Source: Luteococcus sanguinis (GTDB taxonomy: Bacteria > Actinomycetota > Actinomycetes > Propionibacteriales > Propionibacteriaceae). From it: a DNA stretch of 64,000 bases. The notes beneath the pieces are model-generated. The model saw nothing but the letters and a program-made list of their open reading frames with translations. It did no database searches and was not told where the DNA came from. The stretch is taken from NCBI RefSeq assembly GCF_039527675.1, contig NZ_BAAAKI010000001.1:186001-250000 (forward strand), given 5' to 3'. This document shows, piece by piece, positions 7,500 to 16,214 of this stretch (position 1 is the stretch's first letter; each line of letters begins with the position of its first letter). A program made the position numbers and the translations under genes.

Positions 7500-8777
7500 G
7501 TGAACGCGCGTTACCCGGTTCCCCAGGAACCGCCCAGCTACACAGAACGCACCCGACCGGCGCGTCCGCGTCGTCGGATGCCCCTGTTCACCCTGATCGC
7601 CACTTCGGCCACCGTGGGCGCGCTGGGACTGGCCGTCTGGCTGGCCGGGCTGTTGGTCTCGCGAGCCTTCACCGGCTTCTCCTGGTGGTGGCTGAACCTT
7701 CTGCTGTTCTGGGGTGTCGTCGCCTACCTCGCACTCCCCCGGCTGCACCAACTGGTGTCCACGGTCTACGTCCCCAACTACTTCATCGGACGGGCGCGCA
7801 CCGCGGACGGGATGCTGGGCGACCCGATCAACCTCGCTCTGAATGGGTCGGAAGAGGACGTCTGCACGGCCCTGGAGGCCGCCGGCTGGACCCGCGCCGA
7901 CGAGCTGACCATCGGCTCTGGCGTGGGAATGGTGCGCTCCGCCGTGCTGCGTACGTCGTATCCAGCGGCGCCGGTCTCCGGGCTGTACGTCTTCGACCGG
8001 CTGCAGGATTTCGCCTACCAGCAGGAAGTCGACGGCAATCCCTCACAGCGCCACCACGTCCGCTTCTGGAAGACCCCCAAGGGCTGGCTGCTGCCCGGTG
8101 GTGAGCGGGTCGACTGGGTCGCCGCGGCCACCTATGACCGGGCCGTCGGCCTGTCGAGCTTCACCTTCCAGATCACGCACAAGGTGGATGAGGACACCGA
8201 CCTCGAGCGTGACTACGTCGTCGACACGATCAGGTATGCCGACCCGTCCGTGACCGTCGACGTGATCGAGAACTTCTCCACCGCCTACCACTCACGCAAT
8301 GGCGGCGGTGACCAGGTGATGACCGATGGTGACCTGCCCGTCGTCCAGACCAGCGGTGTTGCCCTGCGCCGGCACATGCCCCGTCCGCCGCAGCCCAAGA
8401 CCATCGTCGACCACCACCTGCCCCCGGTGCCGCTGATCTTCACCGGCGCCATGAACCTCTTCTCCTTGGTTGCGGCGGTCGGTGCGATCATCTTCGGGCA
8501 GGGCCACAACCTGGCCCTGGTGGTGTTGCCGATGATCCTCACGGTGTTGTGGTGGACCGTGCTGGCGCGGCGCCGCTGGGCCTGGGTGGCGATGGTCGGG
8601 TTGCTGGTCGCGACCGCGATCGAGGCGCTCAGCCAGGTGGGCGTGGACGCCGGCGAGGTCGAACTGCTGCTGGCCAGCTGGAATGTGCTCGCGGTGCTGG
8701 CCGCGACGGCCGAGACGGTTCGCCAGTGGGTGGGCGGGGACGCCGACGTGGACGACGACGTCACCACCCCCGAATAG
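7500..8777 (+). CDS. Membrane protein with LssY-like C-terminal domain
   Basis: A 425-residue protein with two N-terminal transmembrane helices (about residues 32-55 and 62-82). A soluble central domain of about 170 residues resembles the LssY C-terminal domain, with DPINLALNGSEEDVCTALEAAGW followed by SGLYVFDRLQDFAYQ and SQRHHVRFWKTP. About three more helices follow (about 320-400), and the tail is acidic. LssY_C proteins are often found fused to or beside DedA/PAP2 phosphatases in lipid-linked contexts, but the biochemical role is unknown. The GTG at 7500 was chosen because the preceding in-frame codons (from 7419) overlap nothing but lack protein-like character; GGACGG lies just before it. 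It stands between trpF and an RND pump, and neither suggests a pathway. Confidence 0.7.
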   Translation: MNARYPVPQEPPSYTERTRPARPRRRMPLFTLIATSATVGALGLAVWLAGLLVSRAFTGFSWWWLNLLLFWGVVAYLALPRLHQLVSTVYVPNYFIGRARTADGMLGDPINLALNGSEEDVCTALEAAGWTRADELTIGSGVGMVRSAVLRTSYPAAPVSGLYVFDRLQDFAYQQEVDGNPSQRHHVRFWKTPKGWLLPGGERVDWVAAATYDRAVGLSSFTFQITHKVDEDTDLERDYVVDTIRYADPSVTVDVIENFSTAYHSRNGGGDQVMTDGDLPVVQTSGVALRRHMPRPPQPKTIVDHHLPPVPLIFTGAMNLFSLVAAVGAIIFGQGHNLALVVLPMILTVLWWTVLARRRWAWVAMVGLLVATAIEALSQVGVDAGEVELLLASWNVLAVLAATAETVRQWVGGDADVDDDVTTPE

Positions 8778-8908
8778 CGGTCTGCCCCGAATGCGGAATT
8801 GTCGGTGGGCACGGGTAGCCTCGTGCGCGAAACCGCCGTAAGAAACCCCCCGGGGCGCAATGGCCTCGGCCCGGTCGCCTGAACGCACGATTCCAGCACG
8901 GAGCACCC

Positions 8909-11900
8909 ATGGACAGTCTCGCCCGCATCAGCCTCAAGAACCGGGCGCTGATCGCGCTCATCACGATCTTCGTGATGCTCTTCGGTGGCCTGACCGCGAC
9001 CACCTTGAAGCAGGAGCTGATCCCGAGCCTGCAGATCCCCAGCGCCTTCGTGATGACCAGCTACCCGGGCGCCTCCCCGCAGGTGGTCGAGGAGCGGGTG
9101 ACCACCCCGATCGAACAGGCCGTGCTCTCGCTGCAGGGGCTGGACGGCTACACGTCCACCTCGTCGGCGGGTGTCTCGACGGTCACCGTCAACGTGAAGT
9201 ACGGCGCCGACATGGCGCAGGTGCAGCAGCAGTTGCAGGCGGCGATCAGCCGGATCAAGTCGATGCTGCCCGACGAGGCCGACGCGCAGGTGTTCACCGG
9301 ATCGCTCGACGACCTACCCGTCCAGACGCTGTCGGTCAGCGACGACGACTCGGCCTCCGGCGGCGCCGGCGACGACCTCGCCCAGCGGCTGCAGTCCATC
9401 GCCGTCCCCGAGCTGGAAAAGCTGGACGGCGTGCGGCAGGTCACCGTCTCCGGCGCACGCACCCAGCAGGTGCAGGTGACCGCCGACCGGGCCAAGCTGG
9501 CCGCCGCGGGGCTGACGCTGGCCCAGGTGCAGCAGTCGCTGCAGGCCTCCGGCAGCCTCGTCTCGGGTGGCTCGCTGGCCGATGGCGACCGCGAGCTCAC
9601 CGTCACCGTCGGCAAGAACTTCGCCTCCGCGGACGACGTCGCCAAGGTCGTGCTCGTCGCGCAGGGCGCGGACGCGACCGGGAAGGCGACCTCCAAGGCG
9701 GTCCGGCTGGACCAGGTCGCCACCGTCAAGCAGTCGCTGGCCCCGGCCACCTCCATCTCCCGCACCAACGGCAAACCCTCGCTGTCGCTGTCGATCACCA
9801 AGACCCCCGATACCTCGACGGTGCAGGTCTCGCACGCCGTCTCGGACAAGCTGCCCGAGATCGCGTCCAGCCTCGGCAAGAATGCGAAGTTCACCACCGT
9901 CTTCGACCAGGCCCCCTTCATCACCCAGTCGATCCACGACCTGCTCGTCGAGGGCGGCCTGGGCCTGGTGATGGCGATCGTGGTGATCCTGCTCTTCCTG
10001 CGCAGCATCCGCTCCACCCTGGTGACCGCGGTGTCGATCCCGGTCTCGGTGCTGCTCACCCTGATCGGGCTGCGCGTCGCCGGCTTCAGCCTCAACATCC
10101 TCACCCTGGGTGCGCTGACGATCGCCGTCGGACGCGTCGTCGACGACTCGATCGTCGTCGTAGAGAACGTGAAGCGGCACCTGTCCTATGGTGAGCCGAA
10201 GGGACGCGCGATCCTGACAGCCGTCAAGGAGGTCGCCACCGCGATCACCGCCGCGACGATCACGACCGTCGCCGTCTTCGCACCGATCGGTTTCGTGTCC
10301 GGCCAGACCGGCGAGCTCTTCCGGCCCTTCGCCTTCACCGTGACGATGGCGCTGCTGAGCTCACTGCTGGTGTCACTGACGATCGTCCCGGTGCTGTGTT
10401 ACTGGTTCCTCAAGCCCGTCGAGGGCGACGTCGACCGCGACGAAGTGGGGGCCGCGGCCCACGAGGCTGAGAAGTCCGGTTTCCTGCAGCGCATCTACCT
10501 GCCCGCGCTGAACTGGTCGCTGCTGCACCCGATCGCCTCACTGCTGCTGGCGCTCGCGCTGCTGGGTGGCACCGTCGGCGCGTCCACCCTGCTCAAGACC
10601 GACTTCCTCGGCAACGCCGGGATGAACACCCTCAGCGTCACCCAGCACTACCCGCCCGCGTTGTCGCTGGCGGAGAAGTCGGCGCGCGCGGCCAAGGTCG
10701 AGAAGGCGCTGCTCAACATCGAGGGCATCGAGACGGTGCAGACCACGCTCGGCGGCTCGGGCATCGAGGCGCTGTTCACCGGCGGCGGCGCCGACAGCGC
10801 CACCTTCCAGGTCACGCTGGCCGATGATGCCGAGGCGACACTGGTCACCGAGATGGCCCGACAAGACCTGGCCGAGCTGAAGGCAGATGGCGACGCCGTC
10901 GTCTCGGCATCGCAGAGCATGGGCAGCAGCGACGTGCAGGTCGTGCTGACCGCGCCCGACGCGCCCACCCTGAAGGCCGCCAGCGACACCTTGGTCAAGG
11001 AACTGTCGACCATCCCGGACACCACAAACTTGAAGTCCAGCCTCGCCTCCGATCGTCCGACCGTCCAGGTCAGCGTCGACCCAGCCAAGGCGGCGGCGCT
11101 CGGGCTGTCGGAGTACACCGTCGGGCAGGCCATGCGCGGCGTGCTGACACCCTCGACGGTGGGCAAGGTCGAGCAGGCCGACGGACGCACCATCGACCTG
11201 GTGCTGCAGAGCACCGATGTCCCGGCCGGGCTCGCCGCGCTCAAGGCCATGCCGCTGATGAAGCTGCCAACCGGTGCGTCGGTGAAGGTCTCGGACGTCG
11301 CGGAGGTCACCGTGGCCAATGTCGCCACCCAGGTCGACCACACCGACGGCGAGCGCTCGGTGACCATCTCGCTGACTCCCACCGGCGACAACCTCAGCGC
11401 CGTCACCTCTGCGGTGAGCGACCGGATCGACGCCTTGGGCCTGCCCTCGGGCGCCCGGGCCGAGATCGGCGGCGTGGCACAGGAGCAGGGCGACGCCTTC
11501 CGCCAGCTCGGGCTCGCGTTGCTCGCGGCCATCGCGATCGTCTACGTGGTGATGGTGGCGACGTTCAAGTCGCTGGTGCAGCCGCTGATCCTGACCATCT
11601 CGATCCCCTTCGCCGCCGTCGGCGCGCTGGCCGCGCTGCTGGTGACCAACACCCCGCTGGGCGTCCCGGCGATGATCGGCCTGCTGATGCTGGTCGGCAT
11701 CGTGGTCACGAATGCCATCGTCCTGATCGACCTGGTCAACCACTACCGCGAGCAGGGCGATGGCGTTGATGAGGCCCTGCGCGACGGTGCGCGCCAGCGC
11801 CTGCGTCCGATCCTGATGACGGCGGTCGCGACGATCTTCGCACTGATCCCAATGTCGCTGGGCCTGTCCGGTGGGGGCGTGTTCATCTCGAAGCCACTGG

Positions 11901-12037
11901 CGATCGTCGTGATCGGCGGCCTACTCAGCTCCACGCTGCTGACGCTGCTGCTGGTGCCGGTGCTCTATCACCTGGTGGAGGGACGCAAGGAGCGTCGTCG
12001 GCTTGCAGCTGGTGGGGCCACGCGTCGTCGAGGATGA
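8909..12037 (+). CDS. RND efflux permease (HAE1/AcrB family)
   Basis: A 1042-residue proton-driven transporter. The layout is classic: TM1 (about 12-32), a large periplasmic-type porter domain with the ASPQVVEERVTTPIEQAV motif, TM2-6 including the proton-relay helix RVVDDSIVVVENV (paired Asp), then TM7, a second porter domain, and TM8-12. TM11 reaches GGVFISKPLAIVVIGG. Gram-positive relatives (such as SwrC/YerP of Bacillus) export surfactants and lipids and work without an outer-membrane channel. No membrane-fusion protein (AcrA type) or TetR regulator is encoded beside it, so it is probably a single-component pump. Start ATG at 8909 preceded by CGGAG. The 131-bp gap before it shows no recognisable operator. 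It is convergent with the acetyltransferase at 12186. Confidence 0.93.
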   Translation: MDSLARISLKNRALIALITIFVMLFGGLTATTLKQELIPSLQIPSAFVMTSYPGASPQVVEERVTTPIEQAVLSLQGLDGYTSTSSAGVSTVTVNVKYGADMAQVQQQLQAAISRIKSMLPDEADAQVFTGSLDDLPVQTLSVSDDDSASGGAGDDLAQRLQSIAVPELEKLDGVRQVTVSGARTQQVQVTADRAKLAAAGLTLAQVQQSLQASGSLVSGGSLADGDRELTVTVGKNFASADDVAKVVLVAQGADATGKATSKAVRLDQVATVKQSLAPATSISRTNGKPSLSLSITKTPDTSTVQVSHAVSDKLPEIASSLGKNAKFTTVFDQAPFITQSIHDLLVEGGLGLVMAIVVILLFLRSIRSTLVTAVSIPVSVLLTLIGLRVAGFSLNILTLGALTIAVGRVVDDSIVVVENVKRHLSYGEPKGRAILTAVKEVATAITAATITTVAVFAPIGFVSGQTGELFRPFAFTVTMALLSSLLVSLTIVPVLCYWFLKPVEGDVDRDEVGAAAHEAEKSGFLQRIYLPALNWSLLHPIASLLLALALLGGTVGASTLLKTDFLGNAGMNTLSVTQHYPPALSLAEKSARAAKVEKALLNIEGIETVQTTLGGSGIEALFTGGGADSATFQVTLADDAEATLVTEMARQDLAELKADGDAVVSASQSMGSSDVQVVLTAPDAPTLKAASDTLVKELSTIPDTTNLKSSLASDRPTVQVSVDPAKAAALGLSEYTVGQAMRGVLTPSTVGKVEQADGRTIDLVLQSTDVPAGLAALKAMPLMKLPTGASVKVSDVAEVTVANVATQVDHTDGERSVTISLTPTGDNLSAVTSAVSDRIDALGLPSGARAEIGGVAQEQGDAFRQLGLALLAAIAIVYVVMVATFKSLVQPLILTISIPFAAVGALAALLVTNTPLGVPAMIGLLMLVGIVVTNAIVLIDLVNHYREQGDGVDEALRDGARQRLRPILMTAVATIFALIPMSLGLSGGGVFISKPLAIVVIGGLLSSTLLTLLLVPVLYHLVEGRKERRRLAAGGATRRRG

Positions 12038-12185
12038 CCTCGACGCGGTCGACCAGACCTCGACCGCGCTGCCCCGCCGGGGGGCCTGACCCCTCCTGTG
12101 GGGGAGTTGGCCAGTCCCTTGTCATGCCCGCTTCATCACCGATCCCCGAGCAGTCCTTCAGCTTCCCCGAGGCTGTCGAGGGGCC

Positions 12186-12647
12186 TCACAGCGTGGCGCG
12201 CATGGCCGGACACTCGGTCAGCGTGAAGCCCGCCCTCTCGTACATGGGCCGTCCGGCCTCGGTCGCCATCAACTCCGCGCGCTGGATGCCTTGCGATCGC
12301 GCCCAGTCGAGCACCGCGTCGAAGGCCAGCCGGGCAAAGCCCCTGCCCCGGAACTCTGGGGAGGTGCACACGCTGCTCACCAGCACGTCGCGTCCGGCCG
12401 GGACCGACGGCGACGGCGCGCAGTCCCGGATCGCCCCGACAGCCGAGGCGACGACCTGCCCGTCCACCTCGACCACGAAAATCCCATGGTCAGGGTGGTC
12501 CAGACGCCCGTCGAACCACTGCCGCGAGGCGTCCTGCCAGGGGCCGTCCAGGTCATGCGTCCCCATCGAGCGGAACATCTCCACTCGCAACGCCACCAGG
12601 TCTGCCACGTCCTCGGCGCGCGCCCGCTTGACCACCCCAGCTGCCAT
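12186..12647 (-). CDS. GNAT-family N-acetyltransferase
   Basis: A 153-residue acetyltransferase. The acetyl-CoA binding motif A is seen in VSSVCTSPEFRGRGFARLAF (R/Q-x-x-G-x-G/A form), followed by the typical C-terminal strand/helix LMATEAGRPMYERAGF. The N-terminal part (ARAEDVADLVALRVEMF) is also typical. The acceptor is unknown. Its start lies 9 bp after the stop of the upstream methyltransferase, so the two are probably co-transcribed from the region around 13400-13500. Size is normal for stand-alone GNAT proteins (140-180). Confidence 0.85.
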   Translation of the reverse strand: MAAGVVKRARAEDVADLVALRVEMFRSMGTHDLDGPWQDASRQWFDGRLDHPDHGIFVVEVDGQVVASAVGAIRDCAPSPSVPAGRDVLVSSVCTSPEFRGRGFARLAFDAVLDWARSQGIQRAELMATEAGRPMYERAGFTLTECPAMRATL

Positions 12648-12656
12648 GCGCCGAAG

Positions 12657-13394
12657 CTATCGGACCGCCTCGAACTCGAGGCGCACGTAGTCCACCAGCG
12701 GTTCGCCCATCGCCTCGGCGACGGCATCGACCGCTGCGGCGCGCTGCTGCGGCGCGATGCGGTGCAGGTGTGCCCCAAGCACGACGGTGGCCAGGTAGGG
12801 GCGATAAGCCTCCTCGCGCAGCACGAGGGGATCGGGCCACAATCGAGCGTCGACGACCGTGAACCCTTGCTCCCGCAGAGCCTCGGAGGTGGCCTCGGCG
12901 GTGGCGAAGTTCCACGTCTGATCCCCTGCGCCGAAGACGGACTCGATTGCCAGCGCGAGCCGAGCGAGATTTCCGTGACCACCAGCGTCGACGACGAAGC
13001 GTCCGCCGGATGCCAAAGCGCGTGCCACGCTGGCGAACAGAGGCTGATGGTCGGGCACCCAGTGCAGCGTGGCAACGCTCAAAGCGCCATCGATGGGCCC
13101 AAAGTCCTGTGGTTCGCGCAGGTCGACGCGACGCAAGCGCACGCGGTCGCCGAAGTGCGCCAAGGCCTCCCCGGCTGCAGCCAACATCTGCTCCGAGCCG
13201 TCCACCCCGAGATAGCGAACGTCCGGACGAGCCCCAAGCAGGCGGGCAGCATCGCGCCCAGTTCCGCATCCGACCTCAAGCACGCGTGCACCCGGCGACG
13301 GAGCCAGGCGGGCGAGTACGCCCTCACCCCAGGCGACGTGCGGCAACGGCAACTCGCCGTAGCGTTGGGCATCCCATTCGAAAGGGTCAGTCAT
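12657..13394 (-). CDS. Class I SAM-dependent methyltransferase
   Basis: A 245-residue small-molecule methyltransferase of the trans-aconitate/UbiE-like group. Motif I VLEVGCGTGRDAARLL binds S-adenosylmethionine, motif II ends in YLGVDGSEQML, and motif III includes FGPIDGALSVATLHWVPDH; GGRFVVDAGGHGN follows. The tail TMLAT-type region of trans-aconitate methyltransferases is replaced by VDYVRLEFEAVR. The substrate cannot be deduced. Start ATG at 13394 (MTDPFEWDAQRY); codons further upstream look random. It forms an operon with the GNAT gene downstream. The inverted repeat at 13437-13508 lies directly upstream and could be part of its promoter region. Confidence 0.85.
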   Translation of the reverse strand: MTDPFEWDAQRYGELPLPHVAWGEGVLARLAPSPGARVLEVGCGTGRDAARLLGARPDVRYLGVDGSEQMLAAAGEALAHFGDRVRLRRVDLREPQDFGPIDGALSVATLHWVPDHQPLFASVARALASGGRFVVDAGGHGNLARLALAIESVFGAGDQTWNFATAEATSEALREQGFTVVDARLWPDPLVLREEAYRPYLATVVLGAHLHRIAPQQRAAAVDAVAEAMGEPLVDYVRLEFEAVR

Positions 13395-13436
13395 GGGGCG
13401 AGCATCACTCGCTTCCGGGTACATGTCCAGGATCGA

Positions 13437-13508
13437 CTGAAAACCGGACGCCAGCTGACCAGATCGGCGATTGGACCGTTCCAAGCTCTCATTCCGTCCG
13501 GTTTTCAG
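13437..13508. repeat. Perfect 14-bp inverted repeat, 44-bp spacer
   Basis: The left arm CTGAAAACCGGACG (13437-13450) is exactly complementary to the right arm CGTCCGGTTTTCAG (13495-13508). The pairing stops at both ends. It could be a long-range hairpin in the methyltransferase leader, paired operator sites, or the ends of a small non-autonomous element. There is no T-run after either arm, so a terminator is unlikely. Confidence 0.6.
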
Positions 13509-13835
13509 CCGATCCGGCCGGGGCGATCTCGGGTCGTGGGCGGCGGCTGACTTCCGATCTGGTGTCGAGACGAGGATCCGGGGCGCCCCCTTGAGGTGCA
13601 GGAGCGCGGCACCGACACGGGTGCCTCGAGGAGGTGGCGAGAGGAACGGCCCACATGGTCAACGCCAGAGGGCGGTCTGCGTCCCCCTCCTATGGCTTGC
13701 AGGGGCCGAGTGACCACCCGACGTCCGGCACCGATCCCACCAGGGTGTGCGCCAACAGCCTTTCCACGACAGCAGCCTGGCGCAATCAGCGTCATCGACA
13801 ACCCTGCAACATCCATTTGACAAGGGATGCCGCTG

Positions 13836-13912
13836 CTGTCCACAGGGTTACTCACAGCTGTGGAATTTCGACGATGTCATTTGTCCCCAGAGGTGGACAA
13901 GTCTGTGGATAA
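13836..13912. promoter_or_regulatory. Cluster of DnaA boxes
   Basis: Compared with TTATCCACA / actinobacterial TTGTCCACA, I see CTGTCCACA at 13836-13844 (8 of 9), TTGTCCCCA at 13881-13889 (8 of 9), GGTGGACAA at 13892-13900 (8 of 9, reverse strand) and TGTGGATAA at 13904-13912 (9 of 9, reverse strand). The last three are only 2-3 bases apart. Two weaker matches lie at 13848-13856 and 13859-13867. No dnaA or dnaN gene is in the window, so this is either part of an origin-like region, a DnaA-titrating site, or chance. Confidence 0.4.
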
Positions 13913-14029
13913 CCCTCCACCTCAGGTTGAGGTCTCTCCTGGGCGCCCACCCGCACAGACGTCGCCTGGTACGTCCGGCGCCTTGGCGGCGCCCGATCCG
14001 CTGGGTCATGGGCGTGGCGAGTCTCGCGG

Positions 14030-14266
14030 TTGGCCTGCAGGGCGCCGTCGCAGCCCCGCAGCAGGTGGTGGGACGGACTGCCCAAGGCCTTGGCGGCATT
14101 CCTGTCCGAGCGCGGGCCAACGGCCACTGTCGAACAGGTGCTGGAAGCCTGGAACGATACGGGCGTGATCCCGGGGGTGCTGGGCGCGGTGGGGACGCCC
14201 TTCCGGCCCGGTCAGCGGGCGGGATTAGGCTGGGCCGCGTGCAGTCGACCCTCTCCTCAATCCTGA
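14030..14266 (+). pseudogene. Possible fragment of an unknown protein
   Basis: In one frame the sequence reads WWDGLPKALAAFLSERG, then TATVEQVLEAWNDTG and VIPGVLGAVGTPFRPGQ, about 50 residues with natural amphipathic helices and ordinary codon use. The rest of the frame (start and last 20 codons, which overlap the start of the CtaG gene) looks random. I do not recognise the family. It may be the 3' end of a lost gene, or chance in G+C-rich DNA. Confidence 0.2.
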
Positions 14267-15978
14267 CCCTGCTGGCGTGGCTCGCCACGTCCGCCTCGAT
14301 GGGAGCGTGGGTGGTGAGCGCGTTCATCCGCCCCCGGACGGGTGACCGACGCACCGGGTTGGCCGGGGACCCGCTGACCACCATCGGCGGCATCGCGTCG
14401 CTGATCGCGCTGGCCGCGGCCGTGGCGCATGTCGTCACCGGTCCCGGAACCGAGCACACCGCATGGATCGTCGCGGCCGTCTGTTCCGGTCTGGCCGCGC
14501 TGTTGTCGCTGTGGAAGGTGTGGGAGTCAGCGCTGTACGCCCTGCTGCTGCAGGCCATCGCGATCGTCGCGCCGGTTGCGGCCACGGAGGCGCTCGTCCC
14601 GCAGAACCACGACGTCACCGGCGACGCGGGCATGGTCGCCATCGTCGCGACAGCCGTACTGGCGGGGACGTGGGCCTTCATCCGGTTCGTCAGGGAAGGA
14701 GAGCACGAACACGTCGTCGGGTGGCGGCTGCGCTTCCTGTCCACCGTCGCCGGCGTCGTCATCGCCTTCTGCGACCTGTTGACCATTGCCCTGCAGCCCG
14801 GCGCGCGCTGGCCGCTGGACCAGCAGCCGACCTGGCACCTGATCCGCGCCATGGTTGCCCTCGCCATCGCCGCGCTCGCCTGGCTCCCCCGGCGCACCGC
14901 CAGCTGGCCCGCAGCGCTGGCCGGCCTACTGCTGATGGTCGCCAGTGTCGGCACCCACGTCGCGGGCGTCGCCCTGCCCGCGGCCATCCTCCCGATGGAC
15001 GTGCGCACCTTCGGCTACTCGGTTGCACCGTGGCCGACCCTGCGCGCCCTGGCCCTCGACTGGCGGATCAACCTGTTCTTCTTCACCATCTCGATCCTGG
15101 CCGTCGCGGTGTACCTCTTCCTGGTCGCCAAGCTGCACCGCCAGGGCGACCACTGGCCACTCGGCCGCACCGTAGCCTGGATCATCGGCTGGACGCTGGT
15201 CTGCTGCCTCACCTCGTCCGGCGTTGGACGCTATGCGCCGGCCAGTTTCAGCGTCCACATGTTCATGAACCTCGGCCTCAACATGGCCGCGGCGATGATC
15301 CTGGCGCTGGGTGGCTTCATCACGCTTGTCCTGCGGGCCAACAAGGCCCACGGACGCAACCAACCCGCCGGCCTGCGCGAATGGGTCGCGGGGACGATGC
15401 ACAGCCGCTACCTCGGCTTCATCTACAACCCACTGGTCGCGCTGGCCTTCATGACCGGCACCTACTACGTCTTCTACCTGACGCAGATCTACCCGGCCAG
15501 CCTGCACTGGCACTGGCTGCACCAGTTCGTGTACCTGCACTTCCTGGCCTCGGGCTACATCTTCTACGGCCTCATCATCGGCGTGGACCAGCCCCCGCAC
15601 CCGCTACCCCACATCGGCAAGCTCGGCCTGATCATCGGCGCGATGCCCTTCCACGCCTTCTTCGGTGTGATCCTGATGAGCAAGACCGTCGTGTACGCCG
15701 AGGATTTCCTGGCCTCACTGGGCCACGAGTGGCTGTTCAAGCGCGGCCTGCAGCACGACCAGTGGGTCGGTGCGGCGATCGCCTGGGGTGGTGGTGAGTT
15801 CCCGCTGTTCATCGCCCTGATCGCGCTGCTCACCCAGTGGCAGCGCCAGGACACCACCGAGGCGCGTCGCACCGACCGTCACCTCGACTCGGGAACCGAC
15901 CAGTCCTACGACGCCTACAACGAGATGATGGCCCGGCTGGCCGCGGCTGACCGGGCAGCCGAAAGGTCCCGCGACTGA
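14239..15978 (+). CDS. CopD-like / cytochrome c oxidase assembly protein (CtaG_caa3 family)
   Basis: A 579-residue polytopic membrane protein. The N-terminal half (about 1-300) has eight or so helices like CopD copper-uptake proteins. The C-terminal half (about 320-560) is the CtaG_caa3 domain, with NPLVALAFMTGTYYVFYLT, then HWLHQFVYLHFLASGYIFY, IGVDQPPHPLPH, and GAMPFHAFFGVILMSK. His and Met residues in these helices are the likely copper ligands. The fused CopD-CtaG layout is common in Actinomycetota and serves copper delivery to cytochrome oxidase or general copper uptake. No oxidase genes are adjacent; the only other copper gene here is the exporter at 23438. GTG at 14239 was chosen because the hydrophobic first helix follows directly (QSTLSSILTLLAWLAT); the open frame continues far upstream without protein character. 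Confidence 0.88.
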   Translation: MQSTLSSILTLLAWLATSASMGAWVVSAFIRPRTGDRRTGLAGDPLTTIGGIASLIALAAAVAHVVTGPGTEHTAWIVAAVCSGLAALLSLWKVWESALYALLLQAIAIVAPVAATEALVPQNHDVTGDAGMVAIVATAVLAGTWAFIRFVREGEHEHVVGWRLRFLSTVAGVVIAFCDLLTIALQPGARWPLDQQPTWHLIRAMVALAIAALAWLPRRTASWPAALAGLLLMVASVGTHVAGVALPAAILPMDVRTFGYSVAPWPTLRALALDWRINLFFFTISILAVAVYLFLVAKLHRQGDHWPLGRTVAWIIGWTLVCCLTSSGVGRYAPASFSVHMFMNLGLNMAAAMILALGGFITLVLRANKAHGRNQPAGLREWVAGTMHSRYLGFIYNPLVALAFMTGTYYVFYLTQIYPASLHWHWLHQFVYLHFLASGYIFYGLIIGVDQPPHPLPHIGKLGLIIGAMPFHAFFGVILMSKTVVYAEDFLASLGHEWLFKRGLQHDQWVGAAIAWGGGEFPLFIALIALLTQWQRQDTTEARRTDRHLDSGTDQSYDAYNEMMARLAAADRAAERSRD

Positions 15979-15984
15979 GGCCCT

Positions 15985-16116
15985 GTCACGAGGTGTCCTG
16001 ACGGTCCGGTGAATCCCCGTCCCGCAGACCGCCGCACCCAGATCCATGCCGTCGGGTGCCGCGAGCCGCTCCGCCGCTGCGACTACCTCGTCGTCCACAT
16101 CAAGCGTGATGCTCAT
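15985..16116 (-). pseudogene. Truncated VapB-like antitoxin remnant
   Basis: The leftward frame starting at ATG 16116 reads MSITLDVDDEVVAAAERLAA followed by PDGMDLGAAV, a close match to the ribbon-helix-helix start of VapB-type antitoxins. After about 30 residues the similarity ends (CGTGIHRTVRTPRD), and the frame then runs antisense through the CtaG gene. The C-terminal toxin-binding part is absent, and no PIN-domain toxin follows where it should (towards lower coordinates). It is best read as a relic of a toxin-antitoxin pair lost by deletion. Confidence 0.45.
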
Positions 16117-16214
16117 GAACGAATCGTGGCACCCCTACGAACCGGTCTGGTCCAATGCGCTGCGCATGTGGGAACTCTGGCCGCTGGAACGATCCAGGCG
16201 CCGATCTGCGCCGC

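Larger units (their letters stand above)
13395..14238. other. Gene-poor 840-bp interval
   Basis: Between the leftward methyltransferase and the rightward CtaG gene I find no convincing intact gene. It holds, in order, a 14-bp perfect inverted repeat (13437-13508), low-complexity G+C-rich sequence, a cluster of DnaA-box-like 9-mers (13836-13912), and a short open frame from about 14030 that looks partly protein-like. Base composition falls locally around 13800-13900 compared with the rest of the window. Confidence 0.6.
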
